The translations under genes were made by a program, and so were the position numbers. The notes under the pieces were generated by a model. That model searched no databases and had not been told where the DNA came from. It worked only from the letters and a program-made list of their open reading frames with translations. From Geosiphon pyriformis (Eukaryota > Glomeromycota > Glomeromycetes > Archaeosporales > Geosiphonaceae): DNA of 64,000 nucleotides. Shown here piece by piece: positions 11,397 to 22,905 of the stretch. Within the stretch, counting starts at the first letter, position 1. Each line of letters starts with the position of its first letter. The stretch lies in NCBI GenBank assembly GCA_016748015.1, contig JAAOMT010000439.1, positions 663,097 to 727,096 of the forward strand, written 5' to 3'.

Positions 11397-12128
11397 ATGC
11401 TCAATAATGGATTGATTCAACCATCAAAAAGTCTTTGGGCCTCACCAGTAGTTTTAGTTAAAAAGAAAAACAGAAAAATCAGATTCTGTGTTGATTATAG
11501 ACAACTGAATAGTGTTACAATTGAAGATGCCTACCCTCTTCCAAGAATTGATGACATGCTAGATGCTCTAGGAAAAGCCAAGTTCTTCTCAACTTTAGAC
11601 TTGGAAAGTGGATACTGGCAAGTCGAAATGGACTCAAAAGACTGACCCAAAACAGCATTTACCACTCAGGAAGAAAACTATGAGTTCAATATTATGCCTT
11701 TTGGACTTTGCAATACACCAGCAACATTCCAGCGACTCATGGATGTTGTATATGAAGGATTCTTGTGGCAATCAGTAGTTGTTTATCTTGATGATACTGA
11801 TATATACTCACCAAGCTTTGAGACTTATCTTATTTACCTGTGAGAAGTTTTTCAACAATTATGGAAAGCAGAATTAAAGTTGAATATTGAGAAATGTCAC
11901 TTTGGAAAAACAAGCTTAATCTTTCTTGAACACATTGTTAGCAAAGATGGAGTCAAACCAAATCCTGGAACAATCAGTGCTGTCAAAAACTTTCAAACTC
12001 CCAGGAATACTACAGAACTACAAGAATTTGTAGAATTAGCCTCTTACTATCAAAAATTTATAAAAGAATTCTCAGAAATTGCCAAATCACTTAATTATCT
12101 TATCAACAAAAATGTACCATACAAATAG
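11397..12128 (+). pseudogene. Reverse transcriptase domain of the gypsy element
   Basis: RNA-directed DNA polymerase. Visible motifs: LIQPSKSLWASPVVLVKKK at the start, FCVDYRQLN near 11489, FSTLDLESGYWQV near 11587, TAFTT near 11655, LCNTPATFQRLMD near 11706 and the catalytic YLDD near 11787-11798. A TGA at about 11643 replaces the Arg of the usual R-x-KTAF motif and another TGA at about 11841 precedes EVFQQLW. A TAG at 12126-12128 stands exactly where the conserved Trp of the FxW(T)xxxQ-AF junction is expected. No frameshift. Confidence 0.85.
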
Positions 12129-12597
12129 ACTGAAGAACAACAAAAAGCTTTTGAAACTCTCAAAACAAAATTGACAACAGCCCTAGTTCTTGCTTACCCA
12201 GACTTCAACAAACAATTCCAATTAACTACTGATGCTTCACACATAGCATTTGGTGCCATTTTATCACAATTGGATGAAAATAACAAGGAACAAATTATCG
12301 CCTATGCTAGCAGAACACTCAAGCCAACAGAACTCAAATATGGCTCAACTGAATTGGAAGCTGCTGCAGTTATTTGGGCTCTTAAACATTTTCAATAATA
12401 TCTGAAAAATGGAAAAGAATTTGACATAATAACAGACAATATTGGCCTCAAATGACTCAATAAAAAGAAAACTGAACAAAGTGCCAAACAGTCTCAATGG
12501 AATGACTTCCTAGCAGACTACAGATATATTGTACACCACAAACCAAGAAAACTACATACTAATGTTGATAGCCTCTTAAGAATGAGATAAAATTAAT
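12129..12597 (+). pseudogene. RNase H domain of the gypsy element
   Basis: This domain removes the RNA template strand. Catalytic candidates are seen in order: TTDAS near 12226 (Asp), ELEAAAVIWAL near 12351 (Glu), and TDN near 12432 (Asp). Stops at 12396 (TAA for Gln), 12453 (TGA where the Trp of the conserved LxWL is expected) and two TAA near 12588-12596 break it. The frame is continuous with RT and integrase. Confidence 0.8.
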
Positions 12598-12689
12598 ACC
12601 AACAACAATTCCACCACAACTTACCAACTTACCAACAAAATAACCAAATAAGAATAGATCCCAGAAGTTACAGCAATCTTAAAAATTAT

Positions 12690-14039
12690 TTGGAGACCCT
12701 TACTATACCAGAAAACTGGTTTCCAAGTGAAAAACATCGTTTACAACACCAATCAAAACAATATTTTATATACCAGAACAAAATCTATTACAAAAATCAC
12801 AAAAACCCAAACCAATCACTCAGATTAGTACAAAAGAATGAAAAAGAAACAATTTTATACAACATGCACACAGATCCGTCTTCAGCACACTTGGGAAGAG
12901 ATAGAACAATTCAAAGAACCCTTGAACATTATTTTTGGCCTCATATGTAAAAAGACATTCGACAATATGTAGAATCTTGTGATAGTTGTCAAAGAAGAAA
13001 AAGAACTCGCCCCATAGAATCTTTAAATCTAATCAAAGTTGGACAACTTTTTGACAGAGTTGGAATTAATTTAGTCGGACCATTACCTATCACAACTCTA
13101 GGAAATTGCTATATTGCAGTAGCAGTAGATTATCTTACCAAATGGCCTGAAGCTAGAGCCATCCAAAGAGCAGATGCAAAATCAGTAGCAAATTTCATCT
13201 ATGAAGACATTATTTGTAGACATGAATGCCCAATTGAACTCTTATCTGATTAAAGAACACATTTTGTGAACAACTTGATACAAAAAATTTGTGAATGGTT
13301 CAATGTCAAAAGACCTCTATCATTACCTTATTACTCTCAAACAAATGGATTTGTAGAACGTTTTAACAGAACATTGTGTGAATCTTTAGCCAAAGTCTCA
13401 ACAGACTTTGAGCAGAAATGGTATATCTTTATTCCATCAATGTTACTAGCATACAAAATGTTAAAACAAGATACTATGAAACACATACCATTTGATCTTA
13501 CTTATGGAAGGACAGCAATATTACCAATTAATTTCACAGTAGAAACATACCCAGTGCAACCAATTAATGAAAAAAACTTTCAAAAAACACTCCAAAGAAG
13601 AGTCTACACTCTTTTTAGTACACTGGAAGGAAAAAAAAGAATAGCAGCAACTCATTTTGAACATTCTCAAACTCAACAAAAAGAAAGACATGACAACAAA
13701 TTACCACCTATTACCAACAAATTTAAAGTTAGAAATAAAGTTCTCTTACACAGAACTAAGGCTGAAAAACAATGGAATGGGAAATTTGAAAACAAATAGG
13801 ATGGACCATTTTATATTTACGAAATTCTAGGCAATGGATCATACAAGTTAAGACTTGATGACAAAATACTAGCAAAAGTTGCACATTAAAACAGATTGAA
13901 ACACTATTATTCCAGAAACAATCCTGAACCATTAATTCTACAAATTGGTACACATTCCTCTTTAATTAATCCTGAAGATGTTCTCCGAAATTTAGAACCA
14001 ATAATTATAATAGAACAACAACCAAACTTGAACACTTAA
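12690..14039 (+). pseudogene. Integrase of the gypsy element
   Basis: Integrase inserts the cDNA. The HHCC zinc domain is at about 12870-13005 (H..HLGRDRT, then CDSCQ). The D,D,E core is complete: AVDYLTKWPE near 13123, LLSD near 13248 and GFVERFN near 13350. A C-terminal GPY/F-like region follows near 13800 (DGPF, then GNGSYKL). Stops: TAA 12948, TAA 13251 directly after the second catalytic Asp, TAG 13797 where Trp is expected before DGPF, and TAA near 13887. No frameshift from 7135 to about 14037. Confidence 0.85.
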
Positions 14040-14185
14040 ATTTTACAATAATTCTCTAATAAAAACACAAAAACAAAAATAGTAAATAAATTACAAAAAC
14101 ACCCAAACCCAAAAACAAATAAAAACCTCATATCTCAAAAATAATTTTTCTTTATTTTTTCTTTTCATAATTAGTCAATTTTATT

Positions 14186-14893
14186 ATGATTATTCTCCGA
14201 AATATTCAACAAATATCCCAAAAGTTAATGCTAGTCTTGAAAACACTTCCTGACTTATCTATAACAATTAATGGAAGTCAAATTAATTACATTCAGAAAG
14301 AAATCACAGGCCCAGTAGCAAATTATTTACAGAACTATTACCCCTATAGAAAAAAAACAAAAAGTCACTCTGAAAATAGGTTACCAAGACTTTTGAAACA
14401 AGCACTAGAAGAAAATTTTTTAATTGCCCCTATTAACATTCCACCAAATGTTACAATGCAACAAAAACTTCTACTACTTCTCAATGAACAGAACAATGAA
14501 CACACCCTTATCTATAAATACTTTTACATTGGAAAGACACTTTATGAACGAAAAATGGAACTTGAAACAACAAATCTCACTCCTGAAGCTATACAAAAAC
14601 AAATCCACAATGAATTCAAAACAGCAGCTGAACCAACAAACACTTGCTACAAACTTAGAGCAGCTTTTAGACTCTATGATTTGTTTAATACTTGTGAAAA
14701 TGTTTTACAAAATTCAATACTGCAACCAATGAAAGTTCAATACATTGGCAAACTCACAGAACTGAAATTTCAACAATTTTCAGGCCAGATTACTTCAATT
14801 ATTTTGAATCACTATCTCAATATTACAGATAGTGCTTGGACTTCGATGGAGCTCAGTCTTGAGGAGGAGATTATGTTACCAGTAGAATTTTAG
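14186..14893 (+). CDS. Intact 235-residue ORF between pol and the 3' LTR
   Basis: A Met-started ORF in a different frame from pol, separated from it by about 150 bases, ending 20 bases inside the 3' LTR (TAG at 14891-14893). I do not recognise it. It is hydrophilic with leucine-rich helices, many Gln/Asn and Lys, no signal peptide and no obvious membrane segment. One stretch reads LRAAFRLYDLFNTCENVL near residues 158-175. It has no internal stop, although pol next to it has about thirty. An accessory or envelope-like position does not make it an envelope: no hydrophobic fusion or anchor segment is visible. It overlaps the polypurine tract and LTR start, which is unusual for an essential gene. 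Confidence 0.6.
   Translation: MIILRNIQQISQKLMLVLKTLPDLSITINGSQINYIQKEITGPVANYLQNYYPYRKKTKSHSENRLPRLLKQALEENFLIAPINIPPNVTMQQKLLLLLNEQNNEHTLIYKYFYIGKTLYERKMELETTNLTPEAIQKQIHNEFKTAAEPTNTCYKLRAAFRLYDLFNTCENVLQNSILQPMKVQYIGKLTELKFQQFSGQITSIILNHYLNITDSAWTSMELSLEEEIMLPVEF
14860..14873 (+). other. Polypurine tract of the gypsy element
   Basis: GAGGAGGAGATTA lies directly before the TGTTACC start of the 3' LTR, the position of the plus-strand primer. It is interrupted by two T at its end. It is inside the 14186-14893 ORF. Confidence 0.6.
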
Positions 14894-15845
14894 CTATTAA
14901 TTAGCATGAAATTACTCTTATAATTCCTATAATTAATTAGTATATTAATATCATTTCAAATTATCATTTATTATTTAATCAATTATTACATATCATGATT
15001 CAATTAAAATAATCTAATTAGTATAATGGAAAGTAGAATGATCAGATTACACAATACTCTGAACTTTGTAACATTCTAAAATTCGCCGAAATTATGAATA
15101 GTTTACCCAAATTAATTAATAGTTCAATGAAATAACTTGTAATTCATTAAAATGTATCTTTAGTTTACCGAAATTTGAGCAAAGAGAAAAAGTGCAAGTT
15201 CATAGACTAGTACTACAACAAGTTGTATAAAAGAAGAGCTTTTTTCTTCAAGAAAATGTATCTTCTTATAGTATCTTATCATAGTATCTTACTTTAGATA
15301 TCTTAATTAAAACAAATCACTTTTTACAAAATCAAATAAAAATTAAATATTTGAAAACCAAATTTGTAAATTATTACACTTGAAATTCCCTCAACACAAA
15401 TAACGTTTTGAAATTAACTAGCTACCAATTTCAATAAACTGTTAGTGACTCCAGGTCTGGATAGAAAACGTTTCCCTTGATAAAATCTTATTTCTTTTAT
15501 ATTTCTTTTATTTATTTTTTCTTTTCTTATTACAATCATTAGGGTAGTCTACAGATGAGATTTCTGTAGAAGAGTTGACTTTCACAGCAAAGTAACTACA
15601 CATTTTTAGTGAGCTTCCAGACAAGCAATTCCTGGGAAAGAGTTGATGTTTACTACAATGTAACTACATAAAATAACTGGCAAGGAATTGGCTATTCCAT
15701 TTATAAGCCCAGTAGTTCAAATTATAGGAGATAATTTGAAGATAAATTCAGTTATTGGAGGTTCAACTACTTCTAAAAAACGTGAATTTGCAACCAACAG
15801 ACATTTACAATATTCAAGAAAAGAGACCAAAAACCTCCAGTAACA
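14874..15845 (+). repeat. 3' LTR of the gypsy element
   Basis: 972 bp, with perfect terminal inverted repeats TGTTACC...AGTAACA. A TATA-like box lies near 15226. It lacks about three of the roughly 20-bp repeat units present in the 5' LTR. Confidence 0.9.
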
Positions 15846-18423
15846 ATGGTTATAGAGTACATAATGGGTTAAATCAAGGGAAGATTTTTTTCCTACTGCT
15901 TTAAAGAATATTTTATGATCCACTTTTGTGTAAAGTGAAAAGGCATGAGCAATTATGTAGATATAGAATTGATTCTAGGTTTGTAGCAAAGTCTGGCAGG
16001 ATTGAGACAAGTGGAGAAAAAACTTTTTTTTTGGCTGCAAGTGCTTTTGTTGATGATACAATTTGGGTTGAAAGTAGTCAAGCATCTATGCAGTATATTT
16101 TGAATATTGCAAGTGAATTTTTTGTGATCAATGACATCTCAATTAATAATGATAAGATGGTAATGATTTCTATCAATTAAGGAGTTAAGGATGCTTTGCT
16201 ATTAATTAATGGAGTGCCAATTTCAATTGCTAGAAAAGATGAGTTACACTAATACTTGGATATTTTCCTGTCAACTGAGGGTCTCTCTAAGCCCAGTTTG
16301 GCTCAAGCTCATAAGGATGTCAAGTTTTTTTCTAATATAGTGTTAAGAAAAGCTATTACAGACAAACAATTCTGTTATTTGGTTTCGGCAGTTTTGCAGC
16401 CTATTGTTAGTTATCGTGTACAATTCAGTTTTGTTACTTTAGATGTGTTTTGTAAATGGAATATCATAATTAAAAAAGATCTTAAAGCTAAAGCTGGTTT
16501 ACCACGTAACTTCCCCAGTAAGATCTTGTACCACCCTTCTTTATATGGATTGAAGCCTTTTGAGCAAGTGCAATTTGAAAGAAAACTGGCATTACTGATT
16601 TTGTTTTCTAATGGCTGTGGTATTCTTAGACATTTATTTAATCATAGATTTTTGGATTTACAAGTTTTGGGATGGTCTCTTTTGAATCTTTTGCAATTTT
16701 CTGTTAAGTTGCATATTAGTTCTATTAACAATTTTTTGGCAGAGATGGTGAAGATCTTTTTGGAAAATAAATTATCCTTATTGAACAATTTACCTTGTGC
16801 CTTTCATGGGTCTAACAATTTTCCAATGTTTGGCATTCTGGGTCAGTCTTTGTATTACAAATCCGTTTTTTCATTGAAGCATTTTGGTGTTGCTTTTGGT
16901 GACAGAATTCTTAACAAAAAAGAAAAAATGATGGACTGGAAAACATTTTGGCATTGGAAGCAATTAAACCCAAGAGGCTCTGTGCCTTACTGGTTTTCTT
17001 TGACATTTGATTTTATATTTTTTTGGGAGTTAGAGCTGCTATTGCTACTGAGGAGGATGTGTTAAGTGTTTTGGATTCTGATAGGTTCTCTGAAGTTTGT
17101 GATAGTCTGCTGGAGGTGTAGTCTGATTGTATTAAGGTGTATACAGATGGGTCCTTAAGATGTGCTGGTTCTGTTGGGGTGGTGGGTGGAACAGCTGCAT
17201 ACTTGCTGGCTGCAAATGTGGGCATTGGGGTTAAGATTACTGGACTTTTGTCCTCTACTTTAGCTAAACTGCAAACTGTGGTGTTGGTCTTGGAGTATGT
17301 TCCATCCTCTTGCTCAGTGGTTTTATACTTGAATAGTCAATCTGCAATTGATGCCTGCATTTCTGAGACTTCTTCAACTACACCTGACTTCCATAACCAA
17401 TGTTGGATTGAAAGATTACAAATTGTTAATCTCCTTAAAAACAAGAATATTTCAATTAAGTGGGTGAAGGTTAAAAAACATTCAGATGTGTTGGGCAATA
17501 TAAAAGCTGACATACTGGCTAATGAGGCTACTTTCTTGTCTTTTTTTTTGCTAGTTAATATCTGAGAGAGGTTTCTAGTTGCTGAAAAAACTGCCATATC
17601 TGGCAATGTTTGTCATTTTGCTCGGGACTTATATCAGTCAATATGCTGTGCCCATTGGGAGGCTGGTCTAGGTTTTGGTATAGTTCCAAATGTTATGATT
17701 AAAGAAATAGATTGGGATGCTACTGAGATGGTTTGGCATCTTAATTTACATTTGCTTTCTGGGTTTACCAGTAGGAAGTCAACTAATTTACACATGTATT
17801 TAATGAAGGCTATATATAGGCAGCTGCCAGTTGCAGTTAGAAAAAGGTTGTATAACAGAAGCTATCCTGGTGTTTTGTGTTTGCTGTATGGCGAGGTAGA
17901 GTTCTCTGATCATGTTTTTACTTGTTCTGGTGACTTTGGTCTCTGTGGGGACATTTTGGTTAAAGCTGCTAAAAAATAGATGTCAATGTCTAGTCTTACA
18001 AGTTTATTTCCGTCTGCTATTTTGCTCTTGCTCTCATTATGTTCTTCAGATGTGAGTCTTTATACAACAGTGTATAAGAGTTTTGTAATAAAAGATTGGT
18101 ATGCCAAAGCTGTTTCAGTTTTTGAGAAAAGAAAGAAAGCTACTCAGACTCTAGTGAAATTCATCAGATTTGTGATGAAGTTGCAGTACACTCGAATATG
18201 GACTATTAGGACCAAGCATAGAGTGAAGATAGAAAAGACTGGCTTGGTTGAGGATAATAATGTGGTTTCTGGCTTGTTCAGCAATGTAGTTTTTACGTTG
18301 TCGGCTGGTGTTGTCTGTATGCTTGGTGTTATAGAATCTTTTACTGTTAAGTTTGGTAGGCACAAATTGTGTCGTTTTTTCTCTGATTTAAGTGGTAATG
18401 TTTTTATTGTCATAAGTGTATAG

Positions 18424-18554
18424 TGTTGTTTTGTCTGGCCCAAGTGGCTGGCCACATGTAGTCTGTGTATAAACTGCATTTAGTTGGTTTTACTTAGTTT
18501 GGTTCTATGTATTAGATAGTGGTTGGGCTTTACTCGTAAAACTTGTAATAAAAA
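18424..18554 (+). other. LINE A 3' UTR
   Basis: From the ORF2 stop to an A-rich tail. It shares with copies B, C, D and G the order: GTTGTTTTGnCTGG, ATGTAG, a weakly conserved stretch, then TAGTGGTTGGGCTTTACTCG and A/TAAA tail. The conserved end is the likely site recognised by the LINE RT. Confidence 0.7.
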
Positions 18555-18565
18555 AAAATATTTTG
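18555..18565. repeat. Target-site duplication of LINE A, right
   Basis: AAAATATTTTG, partner of 795-805. It follows an A-run, so the left limit is ambiguous. Confidence 0.6.
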
Positions 18566-19937
18566 CTTAGGTGCTTTAACAATAAAAAAACTTTTTTTGT
18601 TAAAATTTTATTAATTACTATAAAAAAAGTAATATTTAAAACTTTTTTATTTTTTGCTTTAGTTATAATTATAAAATTAGAAAAAAAAGAATTTTTTATA
18701 ATTTTAATAATAGTATATAATATATAATATAATTTTAGTTAGTCTAAATAATTAATTATATATAAAAAAAACATAAATTATATTTATTTTAAAGTTTTTT
18801 AAACTATATTATAATAAATAATAATCAAATTATATTTGTCAAATAAATAAATAAAAAATATAATTATATTTTTAATATTTTTAATAAAAACATGAAATTA
18901 ATATACATATTTATATATTAATAAATAATATTTTTATTATTATAAATATAACTTAATTACTATTTAGTATATTAAAACAAATTAAATGTTTTTAACTAAA
19001 TATAACTTATATATATATTATATATAATCATTTATTTAAGTTAATTAAGACTATATTATATATTTATTTATATTATTATTATTCAAATTTAAGAAAAATA
19101 AACAAGCATAAATCATACAACTTATAAAAAATTAATTCATTATCTAAAACTAAATTATATTTTTTTATAGTTATTTTATATTTAAATATGTATAATCAAA
19201 TTCTATTATAGTAATATATTATTAATTACTTTATAAAACATAATAAATAATATTAATTAAAATTAATTTGTTAAAAAATTTAATTTTTATAAAATTATAA
19301 ATTATTAAATATTATTAAAAAAAAATAACAAAAAACCAAAAATTTATTAATATTTAATTTAAAATATATTACTTTAAGAATAAATAAACTTAATTTTTAA
19401 TTTTTGTAAAGTATTTTATAATAATTTAAATTAAAAAAATTACAAATAAGTATAAAAAACTCAAAAATATTATTGCTTATAAAATTACATAAATCTTAAT
19501 AAATATTATATTTTTTGGTCATTTTATTTAATTATATTTTATTTAAGAGTTTTATTTTTTGCTTATATTATATATTTTAAATAATTAAAACATTTATATT
19601 AATTTTGTATTTTTTATAGTATTTCATATTTGTTTCAATTATATTAAAAGTATTATTAATTTAAATCAAAAATAAATAAATTTATCTAAAATAAATGGTT
19701 TATTTTTATTTTGATATTGTCCATCTACATATATTTTTAACTATTTTTTACCTATAATTTTTTTTTTAATTAAATTAATAATTATAACTAACAATTAATA
19801 CTGTTAATATTTAGTTATAAATGTAGAAATTTAATTATATTAATGTTTTTTATCCAAGACCCAAAATGTAAATGACCCTATTTAAAATTAAATTTAGAAT
19901 TGTTAAATCTGAATTTCTTAAGCTTTCACGTAGAACA
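18566..19937. other. AT-only spacer upstream of RRN7, no gene seen
   Basis: Almost entirely A and T with scattered G and C. No ORF, RNA gene or ordered repeat was seen. Composition matches the AT deserts at 25200-32100 and 56400-60000. The last part must hold the RRN7 promoter, but I cannot point to an element. Confidence 0.6.
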
Positions 19938-22905
19938 ATGAGTGGTAAAAATTCTAATTTCCAAAGAACCAGAACATCCATAAAACCTAACATACAAAAG
20001 TGCGCCTTTTGCTCTTCTACAAAGTGGGCAAGTGACGGAGCGGGAGGTTATGTATGTGAATTTGGACATAGAAACGAGGTATCAAGGCTTTTGTTAATAG
20101 AGTAATTTAAATTTTTCTCGGCTTCAAATATTATTTTGATTTATGTTAAGTTAATAATTAGTGTCAATCTAATTTATTGATTTTGTAAAATTAAACTCCA
20201 TTTTCTCGCTGCACATCAAATTTGATCTAATCTATCATCGATGTATTATCTATTTAGAGTGCAGAAGAATTTGCTGAGCTTCAAGATGAATCAAGGAAAA
20301 AACGCTCAAAAAAGAAAAGTGACGTTGAGCCTGAAAATCGACCACCCACTAAAAAGGAACTCAAAAAATGTATGTATGCTTGCCACAATTACTCGATATT
20401 ATTTGGATTTTATCTATTGATTTTTATATTCATTTTTTTAGCCAAGGTTTATCATGGAGGCAAAGGATTGTACATTTATGTTGTGGCACTTCAATATATT
20501 CTACGTCGTCAAGTAAAAGTGATGGTCGATGATATTAAGTGTCCTCAAGAACTTGAAGTCTGTTTCAATCGACGAAATATAGTGTTTAATTTAATTCTTA
20601 GCTTTCTTTCTACTTAATTTAATGACGAGATTCCCTATTAAATTAATTAATAGCAAGTGGTCCGGCACCTCTGGATTTTATATATAAATAAGGCAAATCA
20701 TCTTCCATTTCCAGAAATTTGGCTTGACGATTCCGGCAAAATCAGGCCAGAAACAGAAGTAATTGGGGAAACAGATAATGTAGATGGTGAAGATGAGGAG
20801 GAAAATCTCGAGAGACTTCTATTAATTCCTGAGGATGAAACTTTTGAATTTGAACATCAAGATGAACATACAGAGAATGATGAATTTGGAGAAACCACAG
20901 CAGCCGGTGTAGATTCCTCGACAAAAATTAATCCTAAAACAAAATTATCGCGGAATTCAAATATGATTTTACAAGGACTGAGGCTGAATCTGGTGTTGCT
21001 ATACTTGGGATGTGTTTATTTAAGGCAACCCATCCTATTCATTGATATTTACCGGTGAGGAATTGAAAATTTTCACTTGAAGATTTTTTGTGACATTCTA
21101 TGATTAAATCCGGTTACGATTCCTTGACACTAATAAAGAATCAATTTGAATTTACTTTTTTAAAGATGGGCAAATAAAAACCGCATCCCATATTTCACCT
21201 CGAGGTCTCTGCTTCCAGACGATATAAAACTACGTATTGGTCAATATCTTGAATACTTCAGCCCGATGGTATTTACAATCAAGTGATCTTTTTAAATTAT
21301 ACTTATTCCACCGCTTATCTAAACATGAGTTTTTACTATTTAGTTTCTTGGTTCATTGTGGAATTTTAGAATAATAACCAAAAGAATCTTGACCATGTAT
21401 CAAGAAAAGTATAAAATCACATTTCCAGAGTTAAATGGGCCACTGATACTCTATCGTTTTGTAAGAGATTTATTTTTGCCAGGTGAGATTTATTTGTTTG
21501 TGTAAAATTTTACTAGAATCTATAAAATTCAAATCAATCAGGATGTATTTTTTTCATTTCTTTTGGGCAGTGGAGTTCTACGTGATTGCTAAAGAATTGG
21601 GTAACTTAATCAACCTTAAAATACGTATCCCAGCCATTGGTGACGCGGATCCTTTGCCTGAAAGTAAACTAATGGCATTGGTGATAATTGTTGCAAAAAT
21701 GGTATATGGACTTGATGGTCGACCAAGGTAAAGAAATATGATCTTTTTGGAGATATGCTCGATTGCAAATATTTTGTGGTTTCTCCTCAAAAATTCTTTG
21801 ATTATCTATATAACTTCAGAATCCCTATCGAAAGAGATCAATTCTCATGGTATTTTCCCACTTTAGATAAGTGGTTTGCGGCGCTTCAAGAGGGAGAGGC
21901 AAATAATTTTAAGAGGGAATTCCCGATTAATATATAGTATGTTTCTTTAAATTTAAATTTACGTTCGTACATTCTTTTACCAAAAAATTTACTTTACGAT
22001 TTACAAAGCTTAATTAATTTAATAGCGAGTGGCATGAATATTCAGAGACACATCCGGATGAGTATATCAAAATCGCTGCCAAGCATCTTCGAGACGACGA
22101 AAGATATATTCCAACAGATGAATGGGTTGTTAACCCCTCGGGTTTGAGTAACTATCGTTAATTTTTCCTGATTAACAATTATAAAAGTTTGCTTACAATG
22201 GTAAAGAAATCTTGAAATATTCATTTTCTTAATAAATTAGAGCGATCCAAAGAATTGTCTTCATTCTTTCGTAAAATGCAACTGGACGAAAAAAGGCCAA
22301 ACGAATCACCTCAAAATCATAATCAATCAAGTTCATCCTTTGAAAATTTGGACAGAGAAAACTCAAAAACCTATAATCAGAGCAATGATGATGAATTTTC
22401 CACAATTCAAGAACAAATACGTAAACACCTATTTGACATGGATCCTAATTATCTGACTAATAAATATCGGTCTATATGGGAACATAAGGATCAGTCTGAG
22501 ACAAATAACGAACGCCCAACTAATCAACAACCCTACAATACAGAAGATGATCTTATGTCGGAAAATGATCAAGGCAATTATCAACACAAAGGAAAATATC
22601 CAGATACTGCGAAAGTAGAAAATCAAAGCGGAAGAGCAACAGCGAATTCGCGGCCCCTAACAATAGGTCAAGAGTATAACTCGTATGACTATTCATATGT
22701 AAAAAGGAACACTAAGACTGATTGGGCCGAGAGTTATGAAGAAGTGATGGGCGAATACCAAGAGGATTATAAAAGATTGTTGATGTATGCGGCTGAAAAA
22801 CTGGGAATTCATATTGTGGAGATGGGAAATGCCGTGGTTAAAGTAGAGAAATTGATGTATATTCGAGGAAAGAAAACCGGGATTTTACCGTTAAAAGTTG
22901 GCTAG
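19938..22905 (+). CDS. RRN7: RNA polymerase I core factor subunit Rrn7 / TAF1B
   Basis: Rrn7 (TAF1B in animals) is the TFIIB-like subunit of the Pol I core factor; it acts at rDNA promoters in the nucleolus. My model has 10 exons: 19938-20078, 20258-20369, 20442-20557, 20654-21054, 21166-21268, 21344-21482, 21571-21727, 21820-21936, 22026-22141, 22241-22905. All nine introns (72-179 bp) are GT-AG and phases join cleanly to 688 residues. The N-terminal zinc ribbon (residues about 22-44: CAFC, then CEFGH) is the RRN7 type. The cyclin-like region includes GKGLYIYVVALQYILRRQ, and PESKLMALVIIVAKMVYGLD matches the conserved 'K-L-x-Y-G-L-D' signature. An acidic linker (EDEEEN) follows the first part. 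An upstream in-frame ATG at 19872 is possible; 19938 fits the zinc finger spacing better. The C-terminal 220 residues are low-complexity and poorly conserved. Confidence 0.88.

Larger units (their letters stand above)
5897..15845 (+). mobile_element. Ty3/gypsy-type LTR retrotransposon with dUTPase
   Basis: A complete but nonsense-riddled LTR element of 9.95 kb. LTR 5897-6927; primer-binding site from 6930; Gag about 6929-8700; protease at about 9060; Cys-rich region about 9600-10120; dUTPase 10146-10751; RT about 11370-11920; RNase H about 12180-12590; integrase about 12690-14000; a separate ORF at 14186-14893; polypurine tract about 14860-14873; LTR 14874-15845. The order RT, RNase H, integrase is that of Ty3/gypsy. 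It is inserted in the RT domain of LINE A. Flanks are ACAG (5893-5896) and ATGG (15846-15849): if the original site was ATGG, the LINE frame reads through with the conserved Asp-Gly-Tyr, so the left copy of a 4-bp duplication has probably mutated. Confidence 0.92.
3800..18423 (+). pseudogene. LINE A ORF2 (APE endonuclease, RT, RNase H), broken
   Basis: ORF2 is the polymerase and nicking enzyme of the LINE. In order: endonuclease at about 3820-4500 (CNVRGM, TETKL, then GNFN where GDFN is expected, and a later DF/NH pair), a middle region to about 5250, RT fingers and palm at about 5250-5890 and 15846-16900 (LVLQDM, AFVDDTIW), RNase H at about 17130-17530 (YTDGSL, KLQTVVL), a zinc knuckle near 17880-17940 and a C-terminal tail ending at the TAA at 18421-18423. 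The expected ATG is GTG (3800-3802), overlapping the ORF1 stop. Breaks: a small deletion or frameshift near 4285, several stops, and the gypsy insertion at 5897. Two catalytic Asp are Asn: the endonuclease GDFN and the third RNase H Asp (LNSQ). Confidence 0.82.
806..18554 (+). mobile_element. LINE copy A, full length, split by two LTR insertions
   Basis: A non-LTR retrotransposon with ORF1 (RRM-like plus CCHC) and ORF2 (APE endonuclease, RT, RNase H, zinc knuckle). The 11-bp target duplication AAAATATTTTG occurs at 795-805 and 18555-18565. The 5' end carries the CTTCTTTCTCTC start shared with copies B and C. Removing the solo LTR (2003-2989) and the gypsy element (5897-15845), each with one 4-bp duplication, leaves about 6.8 kb, the size of copies B and C. 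The element is dead: both ORFs carry nonsense codons and at least two frameshifts. Confidence 0.88.

Noticed and set aside
14186-14893. Envelope gene
   Set aside because: It is in the right position, but there is no signal peptide, hydrophobic fusion segment or membrane anchor.
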